A stretch of 22,422 nucleotides of DNA from Bacteroidales bacterium (GCA_004557195.1 SFER01000011.1:1-22422); one strand, 5' to 3'; positions 13,607-21,614 are shown, counted from the first letter of the stretch. Translations and numbers: made by a program. Notes: a model not told the origin generated them from the letters alone.

Positions 13607-16600
13607 CTATCTCACTACAATCTTCTTGGTGATGGTGGTGTGGGCATTGCCGGCGCGGAGGATATACGCTCCGGGGCAGAGGTCGAGGTGGATTGCCTCG
13701 ACATTGGCGTGGCGTGCCACGAGCGCGCCCGAGAGGTCGTAGATTTCAACGGTTGCGGCGGTGTCGCTAAACGATACGCGTCTGCCGTTCTGGGTCATGC
13801 CGAGGGTGTCGCCCGAAATGCTCGAAACGCCTGCGCCGAGGTCGATTTGATATGCCGCCATGCCGTTGCCGGGCACGTAGAGCACTATCACTGCCTGCTT
13901 GTCGGATGTTACGACATGCTGTGCTACTGCGCCCATCACTGTGGCGCTCACGTTGCCGAAGCCTGCTGCCGGGAGGGTCCAGTTCCCCACGAGCGAGGCG
14001 GTGGTGAGGCTGTAGGTGGCGTCGGTCGATACCACGTTGTAGCGGAAGCCGAGGTCGTCGCTGTGGTCGCTGAGCGGATACACCACATAGTGGGCGTCGT
14101 CGAGGCTGAAGTAGTCGCCGCCGTTGGCGTTATAGGTCTTCGGGAAGAGTTCGCTGTCGGCGGGGAGGCTGTTGACGATGCGTCCCGATTCGAAGTCGTA
14201 GCAAGCGAGGGCTGTGTTGCCGCCCACAACGAAGATGCGCTCATCATCCACCGGTATCACGCGCGGCGCGATGCCGATGCTCGATGCCGATGCCGGGGAG
14301 AATTCCCTGAGCGTAGTGGTGGCGGTGCTTTGCAGAGTGCCGCCGCTGTAGGTCCAGCGATACACTTTGTTGCTGTTTGCCACTGCGGCATAGAGCACGA
14401 AGTTGCCTGCTGCGACATCGCCGGTTACGGCGCAGTGGTCGATGCGCGCGCTTTCGGTGGTGTTGACGCTTGCAGCGCGGGTGGTGCTGCCGTCCTCAAG
14501 GTTCACGAGCGAGAGGATTAGGGCATCGTTGGCTGCGTTGATTGTGAGGTTGCTCACGCACACATTGCCTTTGCTGTCGGTGATTACGTCGTTCACAGGC
14601 ATGTAGCGTGCGTTCACGTTCTCATCGAGGGTGATTGTGCCGATATTTTCGCCCGAGAAGAGGTCATATTTGCGCAGGAGGGTGGCGGTGGTTGACGATG
14701 CGCTTTCGCGTTCGCTCAAGAGCACCATGCCGCCGGCTATTGCCATGCCGCGGTTCATCGCGCCGTTGTTGTTCTGGGTGAAGTTGTTAAATTCGCTCTT
14801 CACCGAGCGCATCCACAGGTTGGTGAGGGTGGCGCGGGGCGAGGTGTATTCCGCCGGGTCTTTTTTCACAATATAGCCGTCTTCGTAGTCGCCGGTGGGG
14901 AGGTTGGACACGGTGAATCGGCGCACTTCCGAGCTGTTGTCGGTGTAAATGGCGCCGCTGGTGAGCACGCGCCAGTAGAAGGCGCCTGTGCCGAGCGATT
15001 TCACTGCCACTTTGGCTTGCAGGTTGCTGCCGGACGCTGTCCCTTCGCGCTCGGTTACCACTTGTGCAAACGAGGCATCTACGGCTATCTGCAATTTGCT
15101 TGCCGGTGCGCCGTTTTGGTTCCACACAAAGGTGATGTTGTCGCAGAAGTCTTCGTCGGCTGCCGGCGAGATGAGGGAGGCGGCGGGTGCGGGGTCTTTC
15201 ACCGGTGTGGTGAAGGTTTCCACGTCGCTCACCGATTCAAGACAGCCGGGAACGCTGCATTTCACGCGCCAATAATACACTTTCGATGGCGCAAGGGCGG
15301 TGAGGTCGAGCCCTTCGACGGTCGCGGTGTTGCAACCGTGCGACACTACGGTCTGCCCGAAACTGTTGTCGGCGGCGATTTGCAGGGTGTAGCTGCCGTT
15401 TTCCACTGCGCTCCACGCAAATTTGCCATACCATTCCACTTTGGCGCCTTTAACGGGCGATTGAAGTGTCACTTTTGGCGATGTCTCGGTGGCGATATTG
15501 GTTACCGAGGGGGCAAATTCTTTTCCGAGTCCGGTATAGACGCACACTGCATACCAGTAGTTGCCGGTGGCTGCGTCGGGGAGGGTGTAGCTCGGCTCGT
15601 AGGTGATGCCGAGGAGGTATTGGTTGCTGATTCCGTCGCCGTCGGCCGATTGTGCTTGCTCAAGGGTGAGCGAGGCGGGTACGGCATACACGGTGTATTT
15701 GAGCAGCTCGCCGTTGTCGGCGCGGTCCCATGTGAGGGTGTTGCCACTCTGCACGAGGTGGGTGGGCGCGCTGTATTCTTTGGTCGAGCGCCATGTGATT
15801 TCGGGGGCGAGGGCGGGGCGTTCAAATTCGTTGCTCTTGAGCCATGCGCCGAAGCCCGATTTCAGCGGTCCCGAGATAAACGCTTGGCGGAAGAACACGC
15901 AGCCGGGGGCGTTGTTTTGTGTGTATTGGCGCGAGAGTTCCATCTGCGCGCCATATTCTTTCCAGTTGCTCTCGGTGTTGCTGCTGCTCAGTGCCGAGAT
16001 GCTGTGGCTGGCGTAGTGGTGGCGGTTGAAGTGTGCCGCGGTCTCGCTCCACCACTTGGTGAGGGGTCCGAAGGGGGCTGTGGAGTGGGTGGTAGCCCAG
16101 TAGATTTGCGGTGAGATGTAGTCGAGCGAACCGTCGTGCACCCATGCAATCGGGTCGCTGTAGATGTCGCTATATTGCCAGTCGCTTGCGCCTATCGACG
16201 GCGGATTGATGCCGGCTGCGCTGGCGCCGTTCTTGGCTACGCCTGCGGGCGATATGCCGAAGCGTGCCTCGGGGCGGGTGGCTTTCACGGCGTCATACAC
16301 TGCCTGCACCATCTTGTTCACATTGGCGCGGCGCCAGTTGCCGATGGTCATGGTGGTGCCGCTGTCTTTGTAGAGTTGGTAGTCGGCTGCCGACGAGGTT
16401 TCTGCCATGCCGTTGGGGTAGAAGTAGTCGTCAAACACGATGCCATCCACTTTGTAGTTGGCGCATATCTCTTTGGTTACATTCACTATGTGGTCTATTA
16501 CGCTCTGCAAGCCGGGATTGAGGCAGGTGAGCGAACCTTCGGTTACGAGCATCCCGGAGTTGCGAAATTCCATGTCGTAGCTGGTGCTCCAGTTGTTGGA

Positions 16601-17029
16601 GGCGGAGGAGGACCAGCGGTAGGGGTTGAGCCACGCGTGCAACTCGATGCCGCGCTTGTGTGCCTCTTCCACTGCAAATGCAAGCGGGTCCCACCCGGGG
16701 TCGGTGCCGCGGCTCCCCGACAGATACGACGACCACGGAACGTAAGACGATTTGTAAAAGGCGTCGCACATGGGGCGCACTTGGAAGAATGCTACGTTGA
16801 ATCCATCGTTTTTGAGCGATTCGAGCAGTTTCACCAGGGCGGCTTTCTGCTTGGCTTGTGCGTCGGCGCTTGTGCCGTAGATGGCGTTGCCCGAGTCGTC
16901 TTTGGGCCAGTCGAGAGCCCACGCTGTCGATATCCAAGACCCTCTAAATTCCCTTTTTGGGGCGGCGGCGTGCATTATCGAGAATACTGTGAGCAGTGCC
17001 ACCGTGATAATTGTGATTTTTTTGTACAT
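13607..17029 (-). CDS. Secreted GHL10 glycoside hydrolase-like protein with FN3 modules, propeller and T9SS tail
   Basis: This 1140-aa modular protein has: signal peptide (about 1-22); a GHL10 (DUF187-type) TIM-barrel domain about 25-400, beginning KREFRGSWISTAWALDWP and holding LHAWLNPYRW, VDGIVFDDYFYP and LDYISPQIYW; three FN3-like modules about 420-708; a propeller-like region about 730-1070, matching the 485-aa protein at 231-1688; and a T9SS sorting domain about 1075-1140 (VEIYDLSGALVARH, PGAYILRAGN). GHL10 relatives are linked to cell-wall or polysaccharide hydrolysis, with acidic residues such as the DD pair of FDDYFYP (residues 200-201) as catalytic candidates; the substrate is unknown. 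The start MYKKITII is chosen for the signal peptide; the frame continues 23 codons upstream without one. It should end on the cell surface or be released. Confidence 0.93.
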   Translation of the reverse strand: MYKKITIITVALLTVFSIMHAAAPKREFRGSWISTAWALDWPKDDSGNAIYGTSADAQAKQKAALVKLLESLKNDGFNVAFFQVRPMCDAFYKSSYVPWSSYLSGSRGTDPGWDPLAFAVEEAHKRGIELHAWLNPYRWSSSASNNWSTSYDMEFRNSGMLVTEGSLTCLNPGLQSVIDHIVNVTKEICANYKVDGIVFDDYFYPNGMAETSSAADYQLYKDSGTTMTIGNWRRANVNKMVQAVYDAVKATRPEARFGISPAGVAKNGASAAGINPPSIGASDWQYSDIYSDPIAWVHDGSLDYISPQIYWATTHSTAPFGPLTKWWSETAAHFNRHHYASHSISALSSSNTESNWKEYGAQMELSRQYTQNNAPGCVFFRQAFISGPLKSGFGAWLKSNEFERPALAPEITWRSTKEYSAPTHLVQSGNTLTWDRADNGELLKYTVYAVPASLTLEQAQSADGDGISNQYLLGITYEPSYTLPDAATGNYWYAVCVYTGLGKEFAPSVTNIATETSPKVTLQSPVKGAKVEWYGKFAWSAVENGSYTLQIAADNSFGQTVVSHGCNTATVEGLDLTALAPSKVYYWRVKCSVPGCLESVSDVETFTTPVKDPAPAASLISPAADEDFCDNITFVWNQNGAPASKLQIAVDASFAQVVTEREGTASGSNLQAKVAVKSLGTGAFYWRVLTSGAIYTDNSSEVRRFTVSNLPTGDYEDGYIVKKDPAEYTSPRATLTNLWMRSVKSEFNNFTQNNNGAMNRGMAIAGGMVLLSERESASSTTATLLRKYDLFSGENIGTITLDENVNARYMPVNDVITDSKGNVCVSNLTINAANDALILSLVNLEDGSTTRAASVNTTESARIDHCAVTGDVAAGNFVLYAAVANSNKVYRWTYSGGTLQSTATTTLREFSPASASSIGIAPRVIPVDDERIFVVGGNTALACYDFESGRIVNSLPADSELFPKTYNANGGDYFSLDDAHYVVYPLSDHSDDLGFRYNVVSTDATYSLTTASLVGNWTLPAAGFGNVSATVMGAVAQHVVTSDKQAVIVLYVPGNGMAAYQIDLGAGVSSISGDTLGMTQNGRRVSFSDTAATVEIYDLSGALVARHANVEAIHLDLCPGAYILRAGNAHTTITKKIVVR

Positions 17030-17064
17030 GTTGTTTTTATGGTACGGCGCAGTGTTTTTCTCCT

Positions 17065-17101
17065 GAATTGGTGGCGCGCGCCGCTTGACTCGCCCCAATT
17101 C
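17065..17101 (-). promoter_or_regulatory. Stem-loop at the extreme 5' end of the GHL10 mRNA
   Basis: GAATTGG (17065-17071) and CCAATTC (17095-17101) are inverted repeats bracketing a self-complementary GGCGCGCGCC (17073-17082). The predicted transcription start is near 17100, so the stem would sit at the very 5' end of the leader, where it could stabilise the mRNA. Confidence 0.4.
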
Positions 17102-17106
17102 CGGGA

Positions 17107-17137
17107 CAAAATTAGTGCAAATGAGAGGAATATCAAA
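17107..17137 (-). promoter_or_regulatory. Promoter of the GHL10 gene
   Basis: On the minus strand TTTG (17137-17134), a 19-nt spacer and TAATTTTG (17114-17107) match the Bacteroidetes consensus fully. The leader is about 70 nt. The 17030-17340 gap otherwise holds only AT-rich sequence and the opposite promoter of pldA. Confidence 0.8.
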
Positions 17138-17289
17138 ATAAAAACGCAGTTTTTAATTTTGTATTCCCGAATGTAGCCTAATTTATCTAAAATTAACTTA
17201 TTTCCGCCAATTCTCCAAATCGCCTTCCGTTATGCCGATTTCACCCGAAAAATAGGACAATTTTTCCTACTTTTAGCCTAATATTTCAT

Positions 17290-17320
17290 TTTGCTATCAC
17301 ACCTATAATATATATCTTTG
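17290..17320 (+). promoter_or_regulatory. Promoter of pldA
   Basis: TTTG (17290-17293), a 19-nt spacer and TATCTTTG (17313-17320) fit the Bacteroidetes promoter consensus fully. The start codon follows 20 nt after the -7 box, giving a short leader of about 14 nt. Confidence 0.85.
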
Positions 17321-17340
17321 CACACGCAAAATTCAACTCT

Positions 17341-18177
17341 ATGGCTAAACGCTTGTTTCCTATATTTTTCGCTCTCTGCCTCGCTATCGGTGCCAACGCG
17401 CAGATTGTCGCCGACGACGATAACGCGTTCGTTGCCGATTCGCTCCTACGGGCTTGCGATAATATGCCATATTTCACTCTCTACAAGGACAATTATTTCA
17501 CTGTCGGAACCAATCTCGGCGGACCCATCACGAGCAAAAACAGCGATGTGAAGTTCCAACTTTCTATCGCGCAGCGCCTCACCAAGAGCACGCTCCCTTT
17601 CAACACCTATCTCTTCCTGATGTACTCGCAAAAGTGCTTTTGGAACGTGTTTGAGGAGTCGCTCCCTATGCGCGACCTCAATTTCAACCCCGGTATCGGT
17701 CTGGCGAAGTGGCTCATCGTGAAAAATCGCGTCATCGGCAAGGCTACGATGCTCATCGAACACGAGTCTAACGGCCGCGACGGCGACGATTCCCGCTCCT
17801 GGAACCGCATCACTTTCGGCGCGAGCATCTACATCGACCCCAATGTGATGATTTTCGGCAAGGTGTGGATTCCTATCATCGACGGGCAGAACAACAAGGA
17901 TATCCTCGACTATTGCGGCATCTATTCGAGCGGTCTGTCGGTTACAAGCCCCAACAAGCGCTTCGGCTTCACGGTGATTACAACCAAGCGAAAGGGGTGG
18001 CGGCTCAGCTACAACACCACCGTCGAACTCAATTACCGCATTTTCCGCGGCGAGAACCAATATTTCTTTGCGCAATACTACAACGGCTACGGCGAGGGGC
18101 TCCTCGACTACAACCAATACCATTCCCGCTTCCGCGTGGGGCTGGTGATTAAGCCGCAGTTTTTCAGCGACTTCTGA
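17341..18177 (+). CDS. pldA: Outer membrane phospholipase A1 (OMPLA)
   Basis: This 278-aa outer-membrane beta-barrel hydrolyses acyl esters of phospholipids that reach the outer leaflet. The signal peptide ends about GANA20. The catalytic segment HESNGRDGDDSRSWNR (141-156) reproduces the OMPLA triad: His141, Ser143 and Asn155, with Ser151 at the position of the calcium-ligand serine. Flanking strands alternate polar and aromatic residues (MIFGKVWIPI, NQYFFAQYYNGYGEGLLDYN), and the C-terminus ends in Phe (QFFSDF), as barrel proteins do. OMPLA is normally dormant and activated by dimerisation with calcium when the membrane is disturbed. It converges with the fucosyltransferase-like gene, whose stop lies 10 bp away, with no clear terminator between. 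Confidence 0.95.
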   Translation: MAKRLFPIFFALCLAIGANAQIVADDDNAFVADSLLRACDNMPYFTLYKDNYFTVGTNLGGPITSKNSDVKFQLSIAQRLTKSTLPFNTYLFLMYSQKCFWNVFEESLPMRDLNFNPGIGLAKWLIVKNRVIGKATMLIEHESNGRDGDDSRSWNRITFGASIYIDPNVMIFGKVWIPIIDGQNNKDILDYCGIYSSGLSVTSPNKRFGFTVITTKRKGWRLSYNTTVELNYRIFRGENQYFFAQYYNGYGEGLLDYNQYHSRFRVGLVIKPQFFSDF

Positions 18178-18186
18178 TTCCCCCTC

Positions 18187-18996
18187 CTACACTATCTTCC
18201 TGAACAGCGTGTCAAACCGCTCAAAGTCCACATTCGCGTCGGGTGTCATCATCCGGCACAGCGGCAGGTCGCGATACATCGCCGCCACAAGCGAGAATGT
18301 GCTCGGCGGACCCACAAGGTAGTCACATTCCGACAGCATACACAGGTCGTCGGCTGCTCCGCCGCGCAGGTTATACACCTCCCGGCATCCGGTGAGCTGC
18401 CTGAACCGCTCCTCATCCACGCCGGGGTCGTTGGTGGAGAGAAACACCGCCACCTTGCGCCCGCCGAGGCTCTCGAGTATCGCTTTGATATATGCCGCAT
18501 ACACTTCGTCGCCGTAGCAGTACCTGCCGCCCATCCATCGGGCGTAGTCGCCGCGCCTGATGTGCACGCCGAGGCGCAGCGTCTCCCCCTGCGGCGCGAT
18601 TTCCTGCATCCGAGCCTTTACTGGGGCGGTAATCGCCTCCTTGATGGCAAACATATCGGTGATTTCGCCCCGATATTTCAAAAACAGGTCGTAAAAACGG
18701 GCATACCACCCCTGTGCCACCACATGGCGGTGCTTCTCGAGCCGCTTGGCGAGCGCGTCGGGGTCGCACCCCTCCTCAAAATCCACCACCGGCAGCAAGC
18801 CGAGTCCAGCGCCCCATTTCCCGGCGAGATACATCGCAAAATTGTGATGCCGGCTCTCGCTGATAGCGAAAAACGGATACTTATAGGCGAAGCGCATCGA
18901 CACAGTGGCGCGTCCATGCTCCCGTCCCCAGGCATACAGATGCCCATATTGCAAGATGTTGTTACACATCTGTCCTTTGTCTCTAACAAATATCAT
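18187..18996 (-). CDS. GT11-like alpha-1,2-fucosyltransferase
   Basis: This 269-aa glycosyltransferase carries the GT11 GDP-fucose motif HIRRGDY (145-151). A second conserved segment is SECDYLVGPPSTFSLVAAMY (222-241), and an N-terminal QMCNNILQYGHLYAWGREHG (9-28) resembles the G.gNq.fqYa.g..la motif of the family. It has no signal peptide or membrane segment, so it is probably cytoplasmic and acts on a lipid-linked or nucleotide-derived glycan. No other polysaccharide genes are nearby, so it is an orphan transferase. Linkage and acceptor cannot be told from sequence. I see no convincing promoter; TTAATTTG near 19001 is one base off. Confidence 0.8.
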   Translation of the reverse strand: MIFVRDKGQMCNNILQYGHLYAWGREHGRATVSMRFAYKYPFFAISESRHHNFAMYLAGKWGAGLGLLPVVDFEEGCDPDALAKRLEKHRHVVAQGWYARFYDLFLKYRGEITDMFAIKEAITAPVKARMQEIAPQGETLRLGVHIRRGDYARWMGGRYCYGDEVYAAYIKAILESLGGRKVAVFLSTNDPGVDEERFRQLTGCREVYNLRGGAADDLCMLSECDYLVGPPSTFSLVAAMYRDLPLCRMMTPDANVDFERFDTLFRKIV

Positions 18997-19146
18997 AAAT
19001 TACAAATTAAAATCATTCCAAGCGATGCTCCCCCGCGCTGCCCGAGCAGCGCCATAGAGCACACGCGCCTGTCAAGGCGCGCCCGCCGAGTGCTCCGATT
19101 GCTCCGCGACCCCCGCGCTGCTTACGCAGCGCAGCGCCACCAGGCT
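18997..19146. repeat. Short intergenic hairpin array
   Basis: Two copies of the GCGCTGC/GCAGCGC hairpin are present: 19035-19052 (loop CCGA) and 19115-19132 (loop TTAC), with a GGCGCG-rich inverted repeat between them (about 19068-19082). The second may serve as terminator for the AAA/DUF4143 gene that ends at 19147. Confidence 0.7.
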
Positions 19147-20304
19147 TTAGAAGTAGCGTTCCTTCCACATCCCGGCGAGGTACTCCTCCACGGGCAATAT
19201 CGCTATCCCGTCATCGGTCTTGCGCGGTTGATTGTCGTGCGACAGGCAGATGCGCTTCACCTCGGGATACTCCTCGCCAAACGCCCTCAGCCCCTTCAGG
19301 TGCCGATTTTGCACCTCGTTGCACGATTTCACCTCTATGGCACACACCGGATTGTGTGTGTAATTGTCTATTATCACTATATCCACCTCAAAGCCCGATG
19401 CCGAGCGCCAATAGGTCGCCGCAAGTCGACTCCTTTTATATGTCAAATACGCTATCACCTCCTGCACCACCAGATGCTCCAAGGCATGACCGTAATCGGT
19501 GCTCCCCGGCTCCAAATCTCTACGATGGGTGAGGTAATTCACTATCCCCACATCAAACAGATAGAATTTCGGCGCCTGTATCGACCGCCTTTTCACGGTT
19601 TTGGTGAATGCCGGCAGTGTGTAGCCGAGAAGTGTCTCCTCGAGTATCGAAAAATACTCCTTCACTGTGGGTGCGCTCACTCCACAATCCTGCGCCACGT
19701 TCTTATAGTTGAGTATCTCGCCGTCGTTTATCGCCGCTATCTCGAGAAAACGGCTGAATGTGCCCACGTTGCGTGTCAGAGCCTCGGCTTTGATCTCTTC
19801 TCGCAGATAGTCGCCGACATACGACTGTAGCCGCAACTCGGCATTCTCCACAAGATAATGCCGCGGAAGCATCCCATTGTTTATCGCCCGCGAGAGCGAG
19901 AAATCGGGTATCTCGGCGCTCACAAACGGGAACAATTGCTGCCTTATGGCGCGCCCGCCGAGCAGATTTGCCCCGCAACGGCGCAGTTTGCGCGCGCTCG
20001 AGCCACTCAATATAAACCGGAACCCCTTTCTCGATATGAGCCAATGCACTTCGTCGAGCAATTCCGGTATTTTCTGTATCTCATCTATTATTACAACGGT
20101 GCTGCTGTCTGCCATCTCGAGCTCTTGCCGAAGCATCGCCGGCTTACGCCGAAATCGCTCATATAGGTCCGATTCCAGCAAATCATAATACTTCGCATCC
20201 CGAAATTGCTCCATCAGCATTGTGCTTTTTCCCGTTTGCCTTGCGCCCCACAGGAAAATGCTATCCTCTGTAAACTCCCTAAGATTCAATATTCTTTCTA
20301 TCAT
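19147..20304 (-). CDS. AAA ATPase with DUF4143 nuclease-like C-terminus
   Basis: This 385-aa protein has a P-loop LWGARQTGKSTML (18-30, Lys26), Walker B VVIIDEIQKIPEL (Asp74-Glu75) and sensor FILSGSSARKLRR (97-109), followed by the arginine-rich FPF loop (LFPFVSAEI). The second half is a DUF4143-type domain with a winged helix (about 180-250) and a restriction-endonuclease-like core: FEVDIVIIDN then AIEVKS, a PD-(D/E)xK arrangement. Members are abundant and duplicated in Bacteroidales; the role is unknown. Upstream it has a full-consensus promoter overlapped by two palindromic operator-like sites, which suggests tight regulation. It differs from the ATPase at 3477, which lacks DUF4143. Confidence 0.9.
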   Translation of the reverse strand: MIERILNLREFTEDSIFLWGARQTGKSTMLMEQFRDAKYYDLLESDLYERFRRKPAMLRQELEMADSSTVVIIDEIQKIPELLDEVHWLISRKGFRFILSGSSARKLRRCGANLLGGRAIRQQLFPFVSAEIPDFSLSRAINNGMLPRHYLVENAELRLQSYVGDYLREEIKAEALTRNVGTFSRFLEIAAINDGEILNYKNVAQDCGVSAPTVKEYFSILEETLLGYTLPAFTKTVKRRSIQAPKFYLFDVGIVNYLTHRRDLEPGSTDYGHALEHLVVQEVIAYLTYKRSRLAATYWRSASGFEVDIVIIDNYTHNPVCAIEVKSCNEVQNRHLKGLRAFGEEYPEVKRICLSHDNQPRKTDDGIAILPVEEYLAGMWKERYF

Positions 20305-20354
20305 AACTCACTATCGCTCATTTTCAGCGTTTTACAAATGACAATCTAAAACTC

Positions 20355-20405
20355 AACTTTATTTTATCATGATAAAATAAAGTTCAACTTTACATTATCA
20401 TGATG
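20355..20405 (-). promoter_or_regulatory. Two palindromic operator-like sites upstream of the AAA/DUF4143 gene
   Basis: 20355-20384 is a perfect 30-bp palindrome centred between 20369 and 20370 (half site AACTTTATTTTATCA). 20386-20405 is a related imperfect copy sharing AACTTTA and ATTATCATGAT, centred between 20400 and 20401. The centres are 31 bp apart, about three helical turns, so two dimers could bind on one face. The second copy covers the predicted transcription start. Confidence 0.7.
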
Positions 20406-20436
20406 CAAATATAATACTAAATTGCCAATTTGCAAA
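20406..20436 (-). promoter_or_regulatory. Promoter of the AAA/DUF4143 gene
   Basis: On the minus strand TTTG (20436-20433), a 19-nt spacer and TATATTTG (20413-20406) form a complete Bacteroidetes promoter. Transcription would start near 20399, inside the operator-like site, with a leader of about 95 nt. Confidence 0.8.
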
Positions 20437-20454
20437 AAAAACACTGAATTTTGT

Positions 20455-20680
20455 GCGCTGCCGAAGCAGCGCAATGCCGCAAAGCGGCAACCCTGATCAT
20501 AACCCGGTACAACGTAGTTGTGCCGGGCTTGCGCCAAGAGATAGATGGCAAGCGTGCCAACGGTACGCCCCTCGCTACCACCTCAGCACCACAGGAGCGT
20601 ACCTTCGGCACGCATCCTGTGGGGGTATCCACTCCACCCCGGCACAACTGCGTTGTACCGGGTTATGATCAGTTGCACCC
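20455..20680. repeat. Mosaic hairpin element copy 1 with terminal inverted repeats
   Basis: The core, 20494-20671 (178 bp), is bounded by inverted repeats of about 34 bp with one mismatch; the outer 20 bases read TGATCATAACCCGGTACAAC. Each end also folds on itself (CCCGGTACAAC-GTA-GTTGTGCCGGG at the left). Inside are two AAA/GAA-type triloop hairpins facing each other: 20552-20568 (GCGTGCC/GGTACGC) and 20597-20613 (GCGTACC/GGCACGC). Left of the core are the hairpins 20455-20472 (GCGCTGC, loop CGAA) and 20476-20488 (GCCGC-AAA-GCGGC). No reading frame is supported, so it is a non-autonomous element. Confidence 0.8.
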
Positions 20681-20697
20681 ACTTCGGGGTGCTCCAC

Positions 20698-20816
20698 GCG
20701 CTGCGTAAGCAGCGCACACCACCGCCATCGCCATCGAGCGCTGCCTATGCAGCGCAACCTATTGGCCCTATCACCCCCATCGCGCCGCCGCCAATCCGGG
20801 CGCTGCGCAGCAGCGC
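20698..20816. repeat. Hairpin array between element 1 and the lysozyme gene
   Basis: Three GCGCTGC/GCAGCGC hairpins lie here: 20698-20715 (loop GTAA), 20738-20755 (loop CTAT) and 20800-20816 (loop GCA). CCTATTGGCCCTAT at about 20758-20771 belongs to the 9-mer repeat type. Together with element 1 this fills the gene-free 20437-20825. Confidence 0.8.
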
Positions 20817-20825
20817 ACGGCAGCG

Positions 20826-21560
20826 CTAATCGCTGCCGAAGCTGCGCTCAAACGCCTCGCGGCTCCCCGCGAAGACGTTGTAGTCCACGTCGCCGCTCAC
20901 GCCGCCCACGCGCCGCGTGTGGCTCGCCTGCCATATCTGCCACTCTATCTCTTCCGGTGGTCGATACGCCAGACGGCATATCCACAGCGGATAGTCGCTG
21001 AACCACTCCCGGACATACTTGTGATAGCCGTTCATATTGGTGTAGAGCATCACGGTCTCGCCGCGCTCCTCCAGGTAACTTATCATCTCCTCCAGGCGCA
21101 CCACCACCATCTCGGGCGACACTTCGGGGTTGCCGTCGTCCTCTACATCTATCACCAGGGGCAGGTCGAGACGCTTCCCCTCGATGCTCTGCAGCAGGTT
21201 GAGCGCCTGCATCGTCCCGTTCATGTCAAACCGGAAGAAATGGTACGCCCCCACCGCAAGTTCGGCGGCGCGAGCCCCGGCATAGTTCGCCTCCCACATC
21301 CGGTCTTTGAACGACGCCCCTTCGGTAGCCTTGATAAACACAAACGACACACTGTCTTCCGCCACCCGGGCGAAATCCACCGCGCCGTTGTGTGCCGACA
21401 CGTCGATGCCAGCCACGGGATAACGTCCGCGGCTCACGTCGCCGCGCTGGAAGTAGGCGATACGCACAGCCCACACGAGCAGCACCGTCAGAATCACGAG
21501 GAGCACCCCCATGGTCCCGCCGACCCACCACTTCAGCGATATGTGTCCTTTCTTTTTCAC
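20826..21560 (-). CDS. Membrane-anchored GH25 lysozyme
   Basis: This muramidase-type glycoside hydrolase cleaves the MurNAc-GlcNAc bond of peptidoglycan. Numbering from the GTG at 21560 (244 aa): a basic tip KKK, a membrane helix 14-34, then the GH25 domain 48-232. Catalytic motifs are GIDVSAHNG (Asp53) and LPLVIDVEDDG (Glu140), with the C-terminal strand GDVDYNVF (Asp225). It is anchored in the inner membrane with the domain outside. The frame is open to 21749, but the extension encodes intergenic repeats and has no ATG near the helix. An alternative start is ATG at 21512, just inside the membrane helix; a -7 box at 21573-21566 sits so close that this shorter start must be considered. Confidence 0.88.
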   Translation of the reverse strand: MKKKGHISLKWWVGGTMGVLLVILTVLLVWAVRIAYFQRGDVSRGRYPVAGIDVSAHNGAVDFARVAEDSVSFVFIKATEGASFKDRMWEANYAGARAAELAVGAYHFFRFDMNGTMQALNLLQSIEGKRLDLPLVIDVEDDGNPEVSPEMVVVRLEEMISYLEERGETVMLYTNMNGYHKYVREWFSDYPLWICRLAYRPPEEIEWQIWQASHTRRVGGVSGDVDYNVFAGSREAFERSFGSD

Positions 21561-21565
21561 AGCCC

Positions 21566-21597
21566 CAAAGTTACAAAATATCCCACAATCTCGCAAG
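21566..21597 (-). promoter_or_regulatory. Promoter immediately upstream of the GH25 gene
   Basis: On the minus strand CTTG (21597-21594), a 20-nt spacer and TAACTTTG (21573-21566) fit the Bacteroidetes consensus with one -33 mismatch. The predicted transcription start coincides with the GTG at 21560, implying a leaderless mRNA or the later ATG at 21512. Confidence 0.6.
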
Positions 21598-21614
21598 ATG
21601 CGCAAGCCGCAGCG

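Noticed and set aside
15017..16114. Long open frame on the plus strand inside the GHL10 gene (also 13550-14521 and 16136-17176)
   Set aside because: They are antisense to a complete modular protein, have skewed Gly/Val/Cys/His-rich composition typical of the reverse frame of GC-rich genes, and show no recognisable motif.
18562..19830. 422-aa plus-strand frame spanning the fucosyltransferase and ATPase genes
   Set aside because: It runs antisense through two well-supported genes and the repeat gap between them, without any domain of its own.
3477..20304. The two AAA ATPases as parts of one defence system
   Set aside because: They lie 15 kb apart, belong to different subfamilies, and neither has a neighbouring effector gene. 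Only the regulatory similarity is worth keeping.
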